NCBI RefSeq assembly: GCF_016587355.1
Contig: NZ_BNJF01000006.1
Span: 1-64,000 of the forward strand
Direction of reading: 5' to 3'
DNA: 64,000 nucleotides
Source of the DNA: Ktedonospora formicarum
Lineage (GTDB): Bacteria; Chloroflexota; Ktedonobacteria; Ktedonobacterales; Ktedonobacteraceae
Shown here: positions 10,608-19,406 of the stretch, piece after piece
Layout: each line of letters begins with the position of its first letter
Numbering within the stretch: the stretch's first letter is position 1
Program-made: the position numbers and the translations under genes
The notes under the pieces: model-generated
What the model saw: the letters and a program-made list of their open reading frames with translations, nothing else
Told to the model about the DNA's origin: nothing
Databases searched by the model: none

Positions 10608-12449
10608 ATGAGTATGAAGATCAAGGAAAAATACCACGTTGGTGATATACGCCCCAGCCAGCTCCTGCAGACCTACGGTGTTGGAGCACTGATTGCATTA
10701 CCCAACCTTTCAGCCCTGATCATGGGGCTGGATGATTGGGACGTCAACAATTCGCAAGAGATTACCGAAGAGCGTTTGTTGCATGCGATTCAAAGCGCGC
10801 TTGGTTCTCAGGTCAAGCGTCTTCTGGCACCACCGGCCAGTGAAGTTGAGCCAGGGAATCCCTTTAGTTATGAGGCCCGCATCGGCGTGCCGGTTGCCGC
10901 CTTTCCTCGCTGGCTTGTCTGCCCTCGTTGTCATCTGCTCGCGCCCGTTGAGTCAGGCTACTTCCAGCTCAAAGTCAATCGCTACCAGCCAGAACAGACA
11001 CGCTATATCCATGTCAACTGTCAGCACCAACCAACTGTCCTTCCTTCACGCTTTATGATTGCCTGCGAAGCCGGTCATCTGGATGATTTCCCGTGGATGC
11101 ACTTCTTGCATGGCGATAAACACTGCAACGCTATGGTACGCATGCTCGAACTGGGAGTATCGGGTGAGCCATCAGACATCTTGATTGTCTGCGACACCTG
11201 TGGGGCCAAACGTCCGATGTCTGATGCACTAAGTAATGACGAGAAGCAAAAGTATCATCCAACGTGCACTGGTCGACGCCCCCACCTGCGTGACAAAGAA
11301 AAAGCGTGCTCGAACAAAGCACGTTCGATCTTACTGGCCGCATCAAACACCTGGTTTCCGCTCATCTTCTCGACACTCTCCCTACCAAGCACGCCAGATC
11401 TGCTGGGCCAGCGTGTCGAGAACAAATGGCCCATCCTCCAGGAGGTCCAGAGTGCCGAGAATATCGCCATGCTGCGTCGGATGAGGCTGTTGGGCGATCT
11501 CAGCGAATATAGCGACGACGAGATCTGGGACCGGGTCGAGTTAAAGAAAACTACTGGCAATGCTGAGGAAACGGTCAGACCAGCCGATCTCAAAGTTCCA
11601 GAGTGGCAGACGCTCAGCCATCCAGAGCAGGCACCAAAATCCGCCGATTTCGAAGTCACTCCAGTGGTGCTGCCTGATGGTTATGAGCACTATTTAGAGC
11701 AGGTAGTGCTGGTTGAACGGCTACGCGAAGTGCGGGCACTCACCGGCTTCACGCGTATAGAATCGCTCAATGACTACGCCGAAGAGGACAATCTGCCCAC
11801 AGATCATATCATGCCGCTGGTACGTAAGCGAACCACCTGGGTCCCGGCATCCGAAGTCCGTGGTGAGGGGTTATTCATCCAGTTTCGTGAAGACACCATT
11901 CAGGAGTGGTTGCAGAGTTACGACGTCAAACGCCACAACGCTAGCTTCTTCGATGCGCACCGCCGATGGCGTCGTGCCCGTCACATCGAAAGTCCAGAGG
12001 CCAACTATCCTGGCATACGCTATGTGCTGCTGCACACCTTCGCCCATGCCCTGATACGCCAGCTCACCCTTGAATCTGGGTATACCGCTGCAAGCATACG
12101 TGAACGCATCTATGCCCTGCCGCCCGAACACGAAAACGGGCCCATGGCGGGAATCCTGCTCTATACAGCCGCATCGGACAGCGAAGGGACGCTGGGTGGT
12201 CTGGTCAGCCTGGGGAAGCGCATTGGCTACCACATTGACGGTGCCCGTGAAGAGATGCAGCGCTGCGCCTCAGATCCATTATGCGCCGAGCATACGCACT
12301 TTGACGACAACAAACTGCATGGGGCGGCTTGCCATGCCTGCATGTTCTTACCCGAAACGTCCTGCGAACGTGGCAACAAATACCTGGATCGTTCGGTCTT
12401 TGTACCCACCGTTGACAGCAGCAACCTGGCCTTTTTTCCCGTCATCTAG
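10608..12449 (+). CDS. drmB: DISARM protein DrmB (DUF1998)
   Basis: 613 aa. The N-terminal half has cysteine pairs (V-C-P-R-C-H and C-D-T-C-G) that suggest zinc binding. The C-terminal half is the DUF1998 domain, with L-L-H-T-F-A-H-A-L, a Y-T-A-A-S-D-S-E-G-T-L-G-G-L segment, and a final Cys cluster (C-A-S-D-P-L-C...C-H-A-C...C). DrmB is the obligate partner of DrmA in DISARM. The start is an ATG with GAGGGATCAC just upstream. No PLD nuclease (DrmC) follows; an McrB-like gene does. Confidence 0.9.
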   Translation: MSMKIKEKYHVGDIRPSQLLQTYGVGALIALPNLSALIMGLDDWDVNNSQEITEERLLHAIQSALGSQVKRLLAPPASEVEPGNPFSYEARIGVPVAAFPRWLVCPRCHLLAPVESGYFQLKVNRYQPEQTRYIHVNCQHQPTVLPSRFMIACEAGHLDDFPWMHFLHGDKHCNAMVRMLELGVSGEPSDILIVCDTCGAKRPMSDALSNDEKQKYHPTCTGRRPHLRDKEKACSNKARSILLAASNTWFPLIFSTLSLPSTPDLLGQRVENKWPILQEVQSAENIAMLRRMRLLGDLSEYSDDEIWDRVELKKTTGNAEETVRPADLKVPEWQTLSHPEQAPKSADFEVTPVVLPDGYEHYLEQVVLVERLREVRALTGFTRIESLNDYAEEDNLPTDHIMPLVRKRTTWVPASEVRGEGLFIQFREDTIQEWLQSYDVKRHNASFFDAHRRWRRARHIESPEANYPGIRYVLLHTFAHALIRQLTLESGYTAASIRERIYALPPEHENGPMAGILLYTAASDSEGTLGGLVSLGKRIGYHIDGAREEMQRCASDPLCAEHTHFDDNKLHGAACHACMFLPETSCERGNKYLDRSVFVPTVDSSNLAFFPVI

Positions 12450-12453
12450 TATG

Positions 12454-12511
12454 AGCAGGGATGCAGGGGATGCCAGCAATTTTTCCCTCTTCCCCCACCG
12501 CCGATGGCGGT
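12454..12511. repeat. Intergenic module shared with the operon front
   Basis: The segment begins GAGCAGGGATGCAGGGGATGC, passes through a pyrimidine tract and ends in the hairpin CCGCC-GAT-GGCGG. The same order (GCAGGGATGCAGGG, pyrimidines, CCGCC-GTA-GGCGG) occurs at about 32-121 before drmMI. Shorter copies of GAGCAGGGATGCA occur near 4480 and 48374. It may be a dispersed repeat or a common regulatory element. Confidence 0.45.
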
Positions 12512-12527
12512 CACAAGGAGCATATCC

Positions 12528-14876
12528 ATGCCAACCACCTTGGTAGAAGTCATACATGCCTATCTAGCCGATACAAACTTTCGGCAAGCTCGTGTCCAGC
12601 GAGCTGCGAGGCGGGATGCCAGTATTCCAGCACTACGCGTCCTCGTTCAGGAATTTATAGGCGGAGACATCGATATACAGAGTTTCCGCAAGCAGCTGGA
12701 TAAAACGCTACACGCCAGAGAAGACTGGGGTGCTACAGGAACTGGCTTTATGATGGAGCTCAATAAATTTGGAAAATATCATAATGATACCAGTTCCTAT
12801 GCCGAGGAGCAGTTACGCAATATCCTGCGTGACCTGAGTGCAAGCAACCTGGGACAACGCATCGAACAATGCTACAAGTTCCTACTCCAGGAACGCGATC
12901 GTCTCCGTCGCGAAGGTAAATCCAGTAATATGATTGTCGCCGCCCGCAACAGCGCCTTTATGATCTCGCTGTTCGCCTTCTGGCTCGATGCAGAGCATAG
13001 CAGCATCATCTATTATGAAAGTTTGCGCAAGGGAGTCTTCTTGCTGATCAAAGCCTATATAGTATCGCAGCCGCCAAACCTCCAGCTAGGGCCAAATGCC
13101 ATTGAAGTGCATTCGAATGCCGATCACCAGGCCTGTTTGCACCTATTGGATTCTCTCGCCGAGCAAGATGCACGCATCAAAAACGACGCCTACTGGGCCG
13201 AAAATTTTTGTCTCTGGATTACCCAGCATCTGCAATCTCTCGCTGAGCCAACCAACACGCTGATCAAAGAGATAGATATCAATACTAGGCTCTCACATAG
13301 ACCATCCCAGCCCGAAACCACACATGAAACGTTAGACACCTATGTCATCGATATAGACGGTGAGCAATCGTCCGATAGCGTTCCGGAATCGGGCATCACC
13401 CAGCATAGTACCACTCAACTGATCGAGAACGGGCCGCTGCAAGCCACCCCGGAGCCACTTCTCACGCGCCTGATTCAAGAGGTACAAAGGCAGATTCTCC
13501 TCGATGAAGAGACGATTCGTAGCATTTATTACGCCTTGCTGGCAGGGCACGTCATCCTCTCGGGCCCGCCGGGAACCGGCAAAACCGAATTGGCCCGCAT
13601 CATACCCGAATATCTGTGGAGGAGCGAGGAAAATCCAGAGAGCGATGATGAGAGTGAGCCGAACCTGACCACGAAATCCGCCTATACAACGCAACTGGTT
13701 ACTGCTACCGACGAGTGGAGTGTGCGTACCCTAATCAGTGGAATCGCCCCCCAGAGTCAGAATGGCTCTATCACCTACAGCGTACAATACGGCCATCTTA
13801 CTACCGCCATTCTCAAAAACTGGTCTTTCCAGGGCAACCAACCGCAGGATTGGAGTAATGTCACACTCCAGCGAAACACCGTGACGACTACCAGTGGTTT
13901 CCAGCGTGGCGTGGCGCAATACTTTCGAGGGCAATGGCTCGTCATCGACGAATTCAATCGCGCCCCCATCGATCTTGCGCTCGGCGATGCGCTCACCGCG
14001 CTGGGTGGCAACGACGTTTTGCGTGTTGCTATTGATGGAGGCACCGCAACATTGCCCATTCCGCAGGATTTCCGTATCATCGGGACCCTGAATAGCTTCG
14101 ACCGCAGCTATCTCAACCAGATTAGCGAGGCATTAAAACGTCGATTCTCCTTCATCGAAATCAATCCACCGGGAAGAACACAACGTGCCGCCGAACAAAG
14201 CATCGCGCTCTATAAGGCCCTGAAGAAGATCAGCCATCTGAGCCCAACTATCGCCATCGGTGAGGACGACAGCATCTACTGGCAGGGTTACGTAACCATT
14301 GGATCCGACAGCAATGGGACCTACACCATCGACTGGGAGCAGGAGAAGCTCGCCTTTCAGAATATCTTCGAGCAGATGTGGAATCTTCTGGAGATTATTC
14401 GCATCTACCGTCAGTTGGGAACAGCCCAGACGATTACGCTGCTTCAGCATATGCTCATTCGGGGTGTACTCGAAAACTACACTACAGAAGCGCAATGGCA
14501 CAAGGCTCTGGATCATGCCCTCTGTCATACCATCGCGGACCAGCTCCAGGTTCTACTGCCCGATGAAATCGACGTTCTGCATACCTACCTTAGCATCGAT
14601 CATACGAGCTTTGGTGCACAGTACAACACTCTACTGATGAACCTGACCAGTACGCAACAACGTCTCACTGGGCAACTGCTTGCACTTGGCAGTGTTCGCG
14701 ATAACCAGAACCAACCAATATTGAGCGACGAGGAGATAGAACGCATCGTTGCCCAGGATCAGCCGCAAGTTTCTCTAGCAGTGTTACACTGGCTCTTCCA
14801 CCTCGAAAGTTCACCTCCAGAGCTTCCCCAGTTTACCCGTCGTCTGCGCTTATTTAAAGCGGAACGTGGTCTATAG
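12528..14876 (+). CDS. McrB-like AAA+ ATPase/GTPase, DISARM-linked
   Basis: About 782 aa. The N-terminal 300 residues are helical and match no domain I recognise. The AAA+ module has Walker A G-P-P-G-T-G-K-T from residue 346, a Walker B V-I-D-E-F-N-R-A, and the McrB-type signature I-G-T-L-N-S-F-D-R followed by an L-K-R-R-F arginine finger. McrB proteins form ring motors that drive an McrC nuclease. I chose the ATG at 12528 because AAGGAG lies 7-8 nt upstream; the frame is open from 12504. The nuclease partner follows 33 nt later. The AAA+ half is clearly paralogous to the gene at 29135, but this copy lacks that gene's EVE and HARE-HTH reader domains. Confidence 0.85.
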   Translation: MPTTLVEVIHAYLADTNFRQARVQRAARRDASIPALRVLVQEFIGGDIDIQSFRKQLDKTLHAREDWGATGTGFMMELNKFGKYHNDTSSYAEEQLRNILRDLSASNLGQRIEQCYKFLLQERDRLRREGKSSNMIVAARNSAFMISLFAFWLDAEHSSIIYYESLRKGVFLLIKAYIVSQPPNLQLGPNAIEVHSNADHQACLHLLDSLAEQDARIKNDAYWAENFCLWITQHLQSLAEPTNTLIKEIDINTRLSHRPSQPETTHETLDTYVIDIDGEQSSDSVPESGITQHSTTQLIENGPLQATPEPLLTRLIQEVQRQILLDEETIRSIYYALLAGHVILSGPPGTGKTELARIIPEYLWRSEENPESDDESEPNLTTKSAYTTQLVTATDEWSVRTLISGIAPQSQNGSITYSVQYGHLTTAILKNWSFQGNQPQDWSNVTLQRNTVTTTSGFQRGVAQYFRGQWLVIDEFNRAPIDLALGDALTALGGNDVLRVAIDGGTATLPIPQDFRIIGTLNSFDRSYLNQISEALKRRFSFIEINPPGRTQRAAEQSIALYKALKKISHLSPTIAIGEDDSIYWQGYVTIGSDSNGTYTIDWEQEKLAFQNIFEQMWNLLEIIRIYRQLGTAQTITLLQHMLIRGVLENYTTEAQWHKALDHALCHTIADQLQVLLPDEIDVLHTYLSIDHTSFGAQYNTLLMNLTSTQQRLTGQLLALGSVRDNQNQPILSDEEIERIVAQDQPQVSLAVLHWLFHLESSPPELPQFTRRLRLFKAERGL

Positions 14877-14909
14877 AGGGATGAGGATCAAGAACTAGAA
14901 AGCATAAAC

Positions 14910-16490
14910 GTGAGCGAGACATCAACCATCAGTGACAAGAGAACGGAACAGGCACAAGAATACAGCTGGTCGCAACAATTGCAAAGACGTGTGCTGCGTC
15001 TCCTCATACAGCACGACCGGCCGCTCCTGCGCAGCCAGTTTCATCTCTTCTTTGCCAGCAGCACATTACCATCCATCCCTCTCTTACAGAAATACGATCG
15101 CTACATCAAATTACAAACATTGAGTAATGAGCTCCTGGATGACATCATGCCTCGCATCAGGCGACAACTGAGTTTACAGACCAATCACCTCCATCTGAGA
15201 GAGGAAGCGCCAACGCGTGGCACCATCGACTGGAACCGTACACTGGAGCGAAGTTGGCAGCAGCTACCCGGACAACCTGCATTGCTCTTCGAGAGCCGTA
15301 TCCGTCAGCGCAGTATGGAAACGCCAGAGAACTTGTTGACTGTCGCCATTCTGCTCGCCTTTCGTCAGGAAGTCCAGCAGGCCATCGGAGAATTTTTTGA
15401 CGACGAAGCCTTGAACGTTCAGGAGCGCCAGACACTGGTCGGTGCCGACGAACGTGTCGAGCGCGAGCTTAGCGTTCCCTATGCCCGTCTACTCAAAGAA
15501 CATGCCAGCAAGATCGATATCCAGGCTCACATCCAGACGATTGCACCCCGCCTGCATCGCGGACCCTATCGGGATCTCCTGGCATGGTGGCAACACTTTA
15601 CCCACTTCAGGATCGGGCGTGCAATCGACAAACGGTCCACAACCCTGAGTACCACCCGCAACGATGAAAAGACGGACGCATGGTTATACGAACTCTGGAT
15701 CATGTTGGAGATGATTCACCTTTTACAGCAGGAGACCGCAATTCAGCCGCAGGACATGACAATTGCTACCGATCTGTTGCAGTGCACGTTTAGTTGGCAG
15801 AAACGACGCTTCCGGTTGATCTACAACCGCCAGCTTGACACATCAAGCAACTATCGATCGACATGGGAGTATGGCCCCGCAACGCGTCCCGATTACACCA
15901 TCGAGCGCGAAACGCCACTCACAGTCAAGCATCGGGAGGATTTGATCTGGCGTGAACCATCCGTTATTCTCGACGCCAAATACTATCTCAGCGGTAGCGA
16001 CCCAACCAGTACTCATACACCGATCAAAAAGATGCTCGGCGATATGGAGTTGCTGGGATCATCATGCGGAATGCTCTTCTTTCCCCTCATCGCTGAGCCA
16101 ACAGAGGATACTCAGATAACGCGCACCATTCAACGTCGAGAGGGGCACTATCAGCCATCCCCAATCGCCTCGCCAGAAATCCACCTGTATCAGATCAGTC
16201 CGGAGCTTCCACTCTCCATCTCGCAACAGCGGCTACGGGCCATCCTCGACAGAGCCACCAATAACCTGCCGGAACGACCCAAACCAGTCTGTCAGGGAAC
16301 CTTTCTAGAGAGGAGAACCGTCAATGCAGCAGGTTATACACCACAGTCATGCAACATACTCTGCCCAAAACCGCATATCGGCCCGAGTGTATTTGACATT
16401 GTCAATCGGGATAGAGATTGCTTGAAGAATCCACGCATCTGTCATGTCATCGGACAACCAATCGAGCCGCCGAGGATGGAAGAAACATAG
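14910..16490 (+). CDS. McrC-like PD-(D/E)XK nuclease (DUF2357-type)
   Basis: 526 aa with a GTG start. A helical N-terminal scaffold is followed by a restriction-nuclease fold: R-P-D328 and, 27 residues on, the catalytic D355-A-K357-Y in the motif V-I-L-D-A-K-Y. This arrangement is typical of McrC/DUF2357 nucleases, which are activated by an McrB-type ring. The C-terminus has a conserved Cys/His cluster (C-P-K-P-H-I-G...C...C-H-V-I-G-Q) shared with the paralogue at 32212. It is the last gene of the DISARM-like operon and supplies the nuclease that DrmC would otherwise provide. A terminator follows. Confidence 0.8.
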   Translation: MSETSTISDKRTEQAQEYSWSQQLQRRVLRLLIQHDRPLLRSQFHLFFASSTLPSIPLLQKYDRYIKLQTLSNELLDDIMPRIRRQLSLQTNHLHLREEAPTRGTIDWNRTLERSWQQLPGQPALLFESRIRQRSMETPENLLTVAILLAFRQEVQQAIGEFFDDEALNVQERQTLVGADERVERELSVPYARLLKEHASKIDIQAHIQTIAPRLHRGPYRDLLAWWQHFTHFRIGRAIDKRSTTLSTTRNDEKTDAWLYELWIMLEMIHLLQQETAIQPQDMTIATDLLQCTFSWQKRRFRLIYNRQLDTSSNYRSTWEYGPATRPDYTIERETPLTVKHREDLIWREPSVILDAKYYLSGSDPTSTHTPIKKMLGDMELLGSSCGMLFFPLIAEPTEDTQITRTIQRREGHYQPSPIASPEIHLYQISPELPLSISQQRLRAILDRATNNLPERPKPVCQGTFLERRTVNAAGYTPQSCNILCPKPHIGPSVFDIVNRDRDCLKNPRICHVIGQPIEPPRMEET

Positions 16491-16524
16491 AATGAAACCA
16501 TGGATGGCTCCTGAAAACGCAGAC

Positions 16525-16562
16525 AAGGAGCAGGGCATCTACCTCTGCTCCTCGACTTTTTT
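16525..16562 (+). terminator. Rho-independent terminator after the McrC-like gene
   Basis: The arms GGAGCAG and CTGCTCC pair around a short loop, followed by a run of six T. It lies 35 nt after the McrC-like stop codon and ends the DISARM-McrBC operon. The stretch 16563-16845 is AT-rich and holds no gene. Confidence 0.75.
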
Positions 16563-16845
16563 GCACCATTGATTCACAATTCCTTTGGCGATGTCCTGGG
16601 CTTGTTCGATCTTTTTTTGCCGCCAACATTATGTGTTCAATTGTCAGGCTCGTTGCTCGCGGCCTCTTCATGGAGACTTTACTTATAGTTTTTAATTATC
16701 CTCTATGTTAAACTAACACAAAAAAACTTGCTATAAGTTAGTATATAATGATATATTTGAATTAGCTCTAGATGGTGTTTAGGTTATATTGCCGTTAATT
16801 ATATGTATTTCGTGCTTCCTGGTTTTGAAATGCAAAGGAATAGGT

Positions 16846-17376
16846 ATGGTTGATCTCGCTAAACTAGCTCTTTTAATCAAAGAGAAAAATATTGTCGATA
16901 ATCAAATTGCTAGTATTATAGGACGCCCTGCACAAGTAGGTCATGCAGGTGAGTATATTGCATCAGCTATTTTTGGCATCCGACTTCATGCCTCTGCTAC
17001 GCAAAAAGGCAGTGACGGACACTTTGTTTCTAGTTCCCTAGCAGGACATACTGTGAATATCAAGTGGTATCCCAAGCGGGAAAATTTACTGGATTTAAAT
17101 CTTAATCATTTTCCTGATTATTATCTTGTGCTTACTGGACCCAAATCTCCCGCAATATCCTCACGTGGTGCAATTCGACCTTGGTTAATTGAATATGTCT
17201 ACTTTTTTGAGACTCAAAGGCTGCATCAAGCTCTAAAATTGCGTAATGTGAAGATTGGCGTTGCTACTAGTGTCATAGAACAAACATGGTTTGAAAATGA
17301 GATCTTTCCTGTTCAACGTAACCAGACATTATTGCTAACTGAAGAACAGCGCCATCAGCTTGCTTTATTTAAATGA
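16846..17376 (+). CDS. Small putative restriction-nuclease-fold protein
   Basis: About 176 aa when started at the ATG at 16846, which has AAAGGAATAG just upstream; the frame is open from 16789. The region G-R-P-A-Q-V-G-H-A-G-E-Y-I-A resembles the N-terminal helix of PD-(D/E)XK proteins. It is followed by K-G-S-D-G-H-F and V-N-I-K-W-Y, so an E...D...x-x-K arrangement is possible. I do not recognise the family with certainty (DUF6998-like is a guess). It stands alone between two defence operons. Confidence 0.55.
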   Translation: MVDLAKLALLIKEKNIVDNQIASIIGRPAQVGHAGEYIASAIFGIRLHASATQKGSDGHFVSSSLAGHTVNIKWYPKRENLLDLNLNHFPDYYLVLTGPKSPAISSRGAIRPWLIEYVYFFETQRLHQALKLRNVKIGVATSVIEQTWFENEIFPVQRNQTLLLTEEQRHQLALFK

Positions 17377-17524
17377 TGTTGTTTATCGATATATCAGGTG
17401 TTTATCCTTCTGATTTAGCAAGCGAGATATACTAAACGCAATTTCCATCATTTGGGTTGAGCGTCTACATAGCGCGTAGTGAGAAACACAGATGCAGCAG
17501 CTATAATGACTGATACGTTTTGTT

Positions 17525-18859
17525 TCAGCGGATTGGCTTGATATTAACCGCCTTCGTACTTTCTCTCTGCTTGGACCGGTCATAAGATGACTCGATTTCA
17601 AACTGCACGCGCATGCCAACTTGGGGCGTTACTCTTCGTTGGAAGTTGCGAACTTGGAAGTGTGTATCTCCGTCTTCTGCCTGTATAAAGCCAAACCCTT
17701 TTTCTTGATTAAACATTTTGATTGTGCCGACCCGCTGAGGGCGCGATGCCGATATTGTACTCTGCCATAAGCGAAGGCATTTATGCTCAAGGGTGGCATA
17801 ATCCTTGGGCTCTATTTCTAATTGAGTGAGATGGAAAGAATGTTGTTGAACAAAGTGGTCAATTTGCCCCTTGAGATTGTTTGCAGCGGCTTCCCATTGT
17901 TCTTGCAGGCAATAGAAGTAGGCGAGGTTTAGATGTTCATAGGCTTCTTGCAAGCGATCATGGTGTTCTAAGTATTGGGCCATGGAGATAAGCATCTTAT
18001 AACGCATGATTTTGTCGCCGGGAAGAGCTGCAGCTTTACAGTACCATAACCATGCCTCCTCGAGGCGTTGAGTTAGCTCGTAAATTTGTGCTATATCGCG
18101 TTGAATGTACCACTCTTCTGCGAAGCGAGTATTAATGCGTAGGAGATCGGTAAGAGCCTCTTCGATCTTACCCTGCTTTTGTTTCCGTATTGCCTCCCAC
18201 CAAGGGAAGAGTTTCTCCTTAGGATAGAGTTCGCACCCTTTTTGAGTGAATGTTTGACATTCTTCATACTGTTCTAGTTCGAGTAAGGACCTTGTCATGG
18301 CTTCTAACCAGCGTTGATGTTCTGAGCGAGATTTTCTACCATTAAAATCTTCCTCCTGGGTACTGAGCTTTTCTGGATCAAGCTGAGACGCAAAATTGTA
18401 CATAATCTGCCATTTTTGCCGGTGCTTTGCTTGAGCGCAGAGTGCAAAAACGATTTTCTTGCGTAGCAGGTTGTCTACCTCTTTGTGGGATAGGATATAA
18501 GCAGCTCTCTTTTGTAGATGGGCGAAATCCACTTCATTCGGGGAGCTAGGTATAGTTTCGGTATTTTCTTCCTGGTTATTCTGGCTATGCTTCTTAAAGT
18601 AGGTATCATAAATAGCCCAGCCGAGAGAGGTATGAACATAAGCATTATCGAGCACCTTTTTGGACAACAGGCGGCCAAATTCAACGGCGACAGAAGATTT
18701 GTTTAATTTGCGAAGACTTCTAATATAGTGGTTAGCATAAAAAGCTGTATTGGGTGATTGATCATAGAGCTGTTTGTAAAGGGATGCTGCCTGGACAAAA
18801 TCTCCCTGACTAAAGTACGCTTTGGCTTGCTGGTCTAGTTCGTTATTGTATTCAGGCAT
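17525..18859 (-). CDS. TPR-like protein with a C-terminal cold-shock domain
   Basis: 444 aa. Residues 1-360 are helical repeats of TPR character, with recurring A-x-x-Y/L-Y and alternating large/small residues. The last 65 residues form a cold-shock/OB-fold domain: G-T-I-K-M-F-N-Q-E-K-G-F-G-F-I-Q matches the RNP1 strand of CspA. The protein should bind single-stranded nucleic acid and dock to partners through the repeats. It is the last gene of a minus-strand operon that starts at the helicase at 25801, and it overlaps the preceding gene by 25 nt, which suggests translational coupling. It may be the nucleic-acid sensor of this putative system. Confidence 0.7.
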   Translation of the reverse strand: MPEYNNELDQQAKAYFSQGDFVQAASLYKQLYDQSPNTAFYANHYIRSLRKLNKSSVAVEFGRLLSKKVLDNAYVHTSLGWAIYDTYFKKHSQNNQEENTETIPSSPNEVDFAHLQKRAAYILSHKEVDNLLRKKIVFALCAQAKHRQKWQIMYNFASQLDPEKLSTQEEDFNGRKSRSEHQRWLEAMTRSLLELEQYEECQTFTQKGCELYPKEKLFPWWEAIRKQKQGKIEEALTDLLRINTRFAEEWYIQRDIAQIYELTQRLEEAWLWYCKAAALPGDKIMRYKMLISMAQYLEHHDRLQEAYEHLNLAYFYCLQEQWEAAANNLKGQIDHFVQQHSFHLTQLEIEPKDYATLEHKCLRLWQSTISASRPQRVGTIKMFNQEKGFGFIQAEDGDTHFQVRNFQRRVTPQVGMRVQFEIESSYDRSKQRESTKAVNIKPIR

Positions 18860-19380
18860 TGTGAGAGGAACTCCTTTGCTGATTGGAAGTCAACTGTGAC
18901 TGGATGTGCAAGTAATTCCTGTAATATGTTTCTATTGAGACGGCCATATTGAACATCTTGAAGCAGAAATTGTATGTCTCGTTGGGCTTGTTCGATGATG
19001 ATTGAGCAGTCGATGTTATCGTCCTGGAATGGTTCAAGCATTGTAAGGCAGTATTTAGCAGTCTCGAAATAAGAGGCAGAAGATGTATGTTCTCTGATCT
19101 GCTTGGACACTAGCTTTGACTCTTGAGAAGGTGAGAGCAAGGGGGTTAATAATGGAATTACAATTGTCTTAATCCAGCTATCAGCCGATTGGGCAGTCCA
19201 GCGGTTTTTGTTGGAGCTATAACTAAGATTCAAATTGACTCTTTTCCCATTATGCTGCAGTGGAAAGTTGATGCCGTAGTTTATAACAGTGTAAGTAGTA
19301 CATATAATTTGATGCTCAGCAAGTAAGTCACGCACCTCTCGCGCTTTATCTTGTAAAATTTTTGTTATTTGTTCGTCCAT
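18835..19380 (-). CDS. Unknown protein of the helicase-NERD operon
   Basis: 181 aa. I do not recognise a family. Residues 20-70 (V-I-N-Y-G-I-N-F-P-L...N-L-S-Y-S) look like a small alpha/beta domain with alternating strands, and the C-terminal half is helical with two Cys residues. It lies 26 nt after the NERD-UvrD helicase stop and overlaps the TPR/cold-shock gene, so it belongs to the same transcript. Confidence 0.55.
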   Translation of the reverse strand: MDEQITKILQDKAREVRDLLAEHQIICTTYTVINYGINFPLQHNGKRVNLNLSYSSNKNRWTAQSADSWIKTIVIPLLTPLLSPSQESKLVSKQIREHTSSASYFETAKYCLTMLEPFQDDNIDCSIIIEQAQRDIQFLLQDVQYGRLNRNILQELLAHPVTVDFQSAKEFLSQCLNTITN

Positions 19381-19406
19381 GCTCTCTCCTCTTGTATTGT
19401 CTCTTA

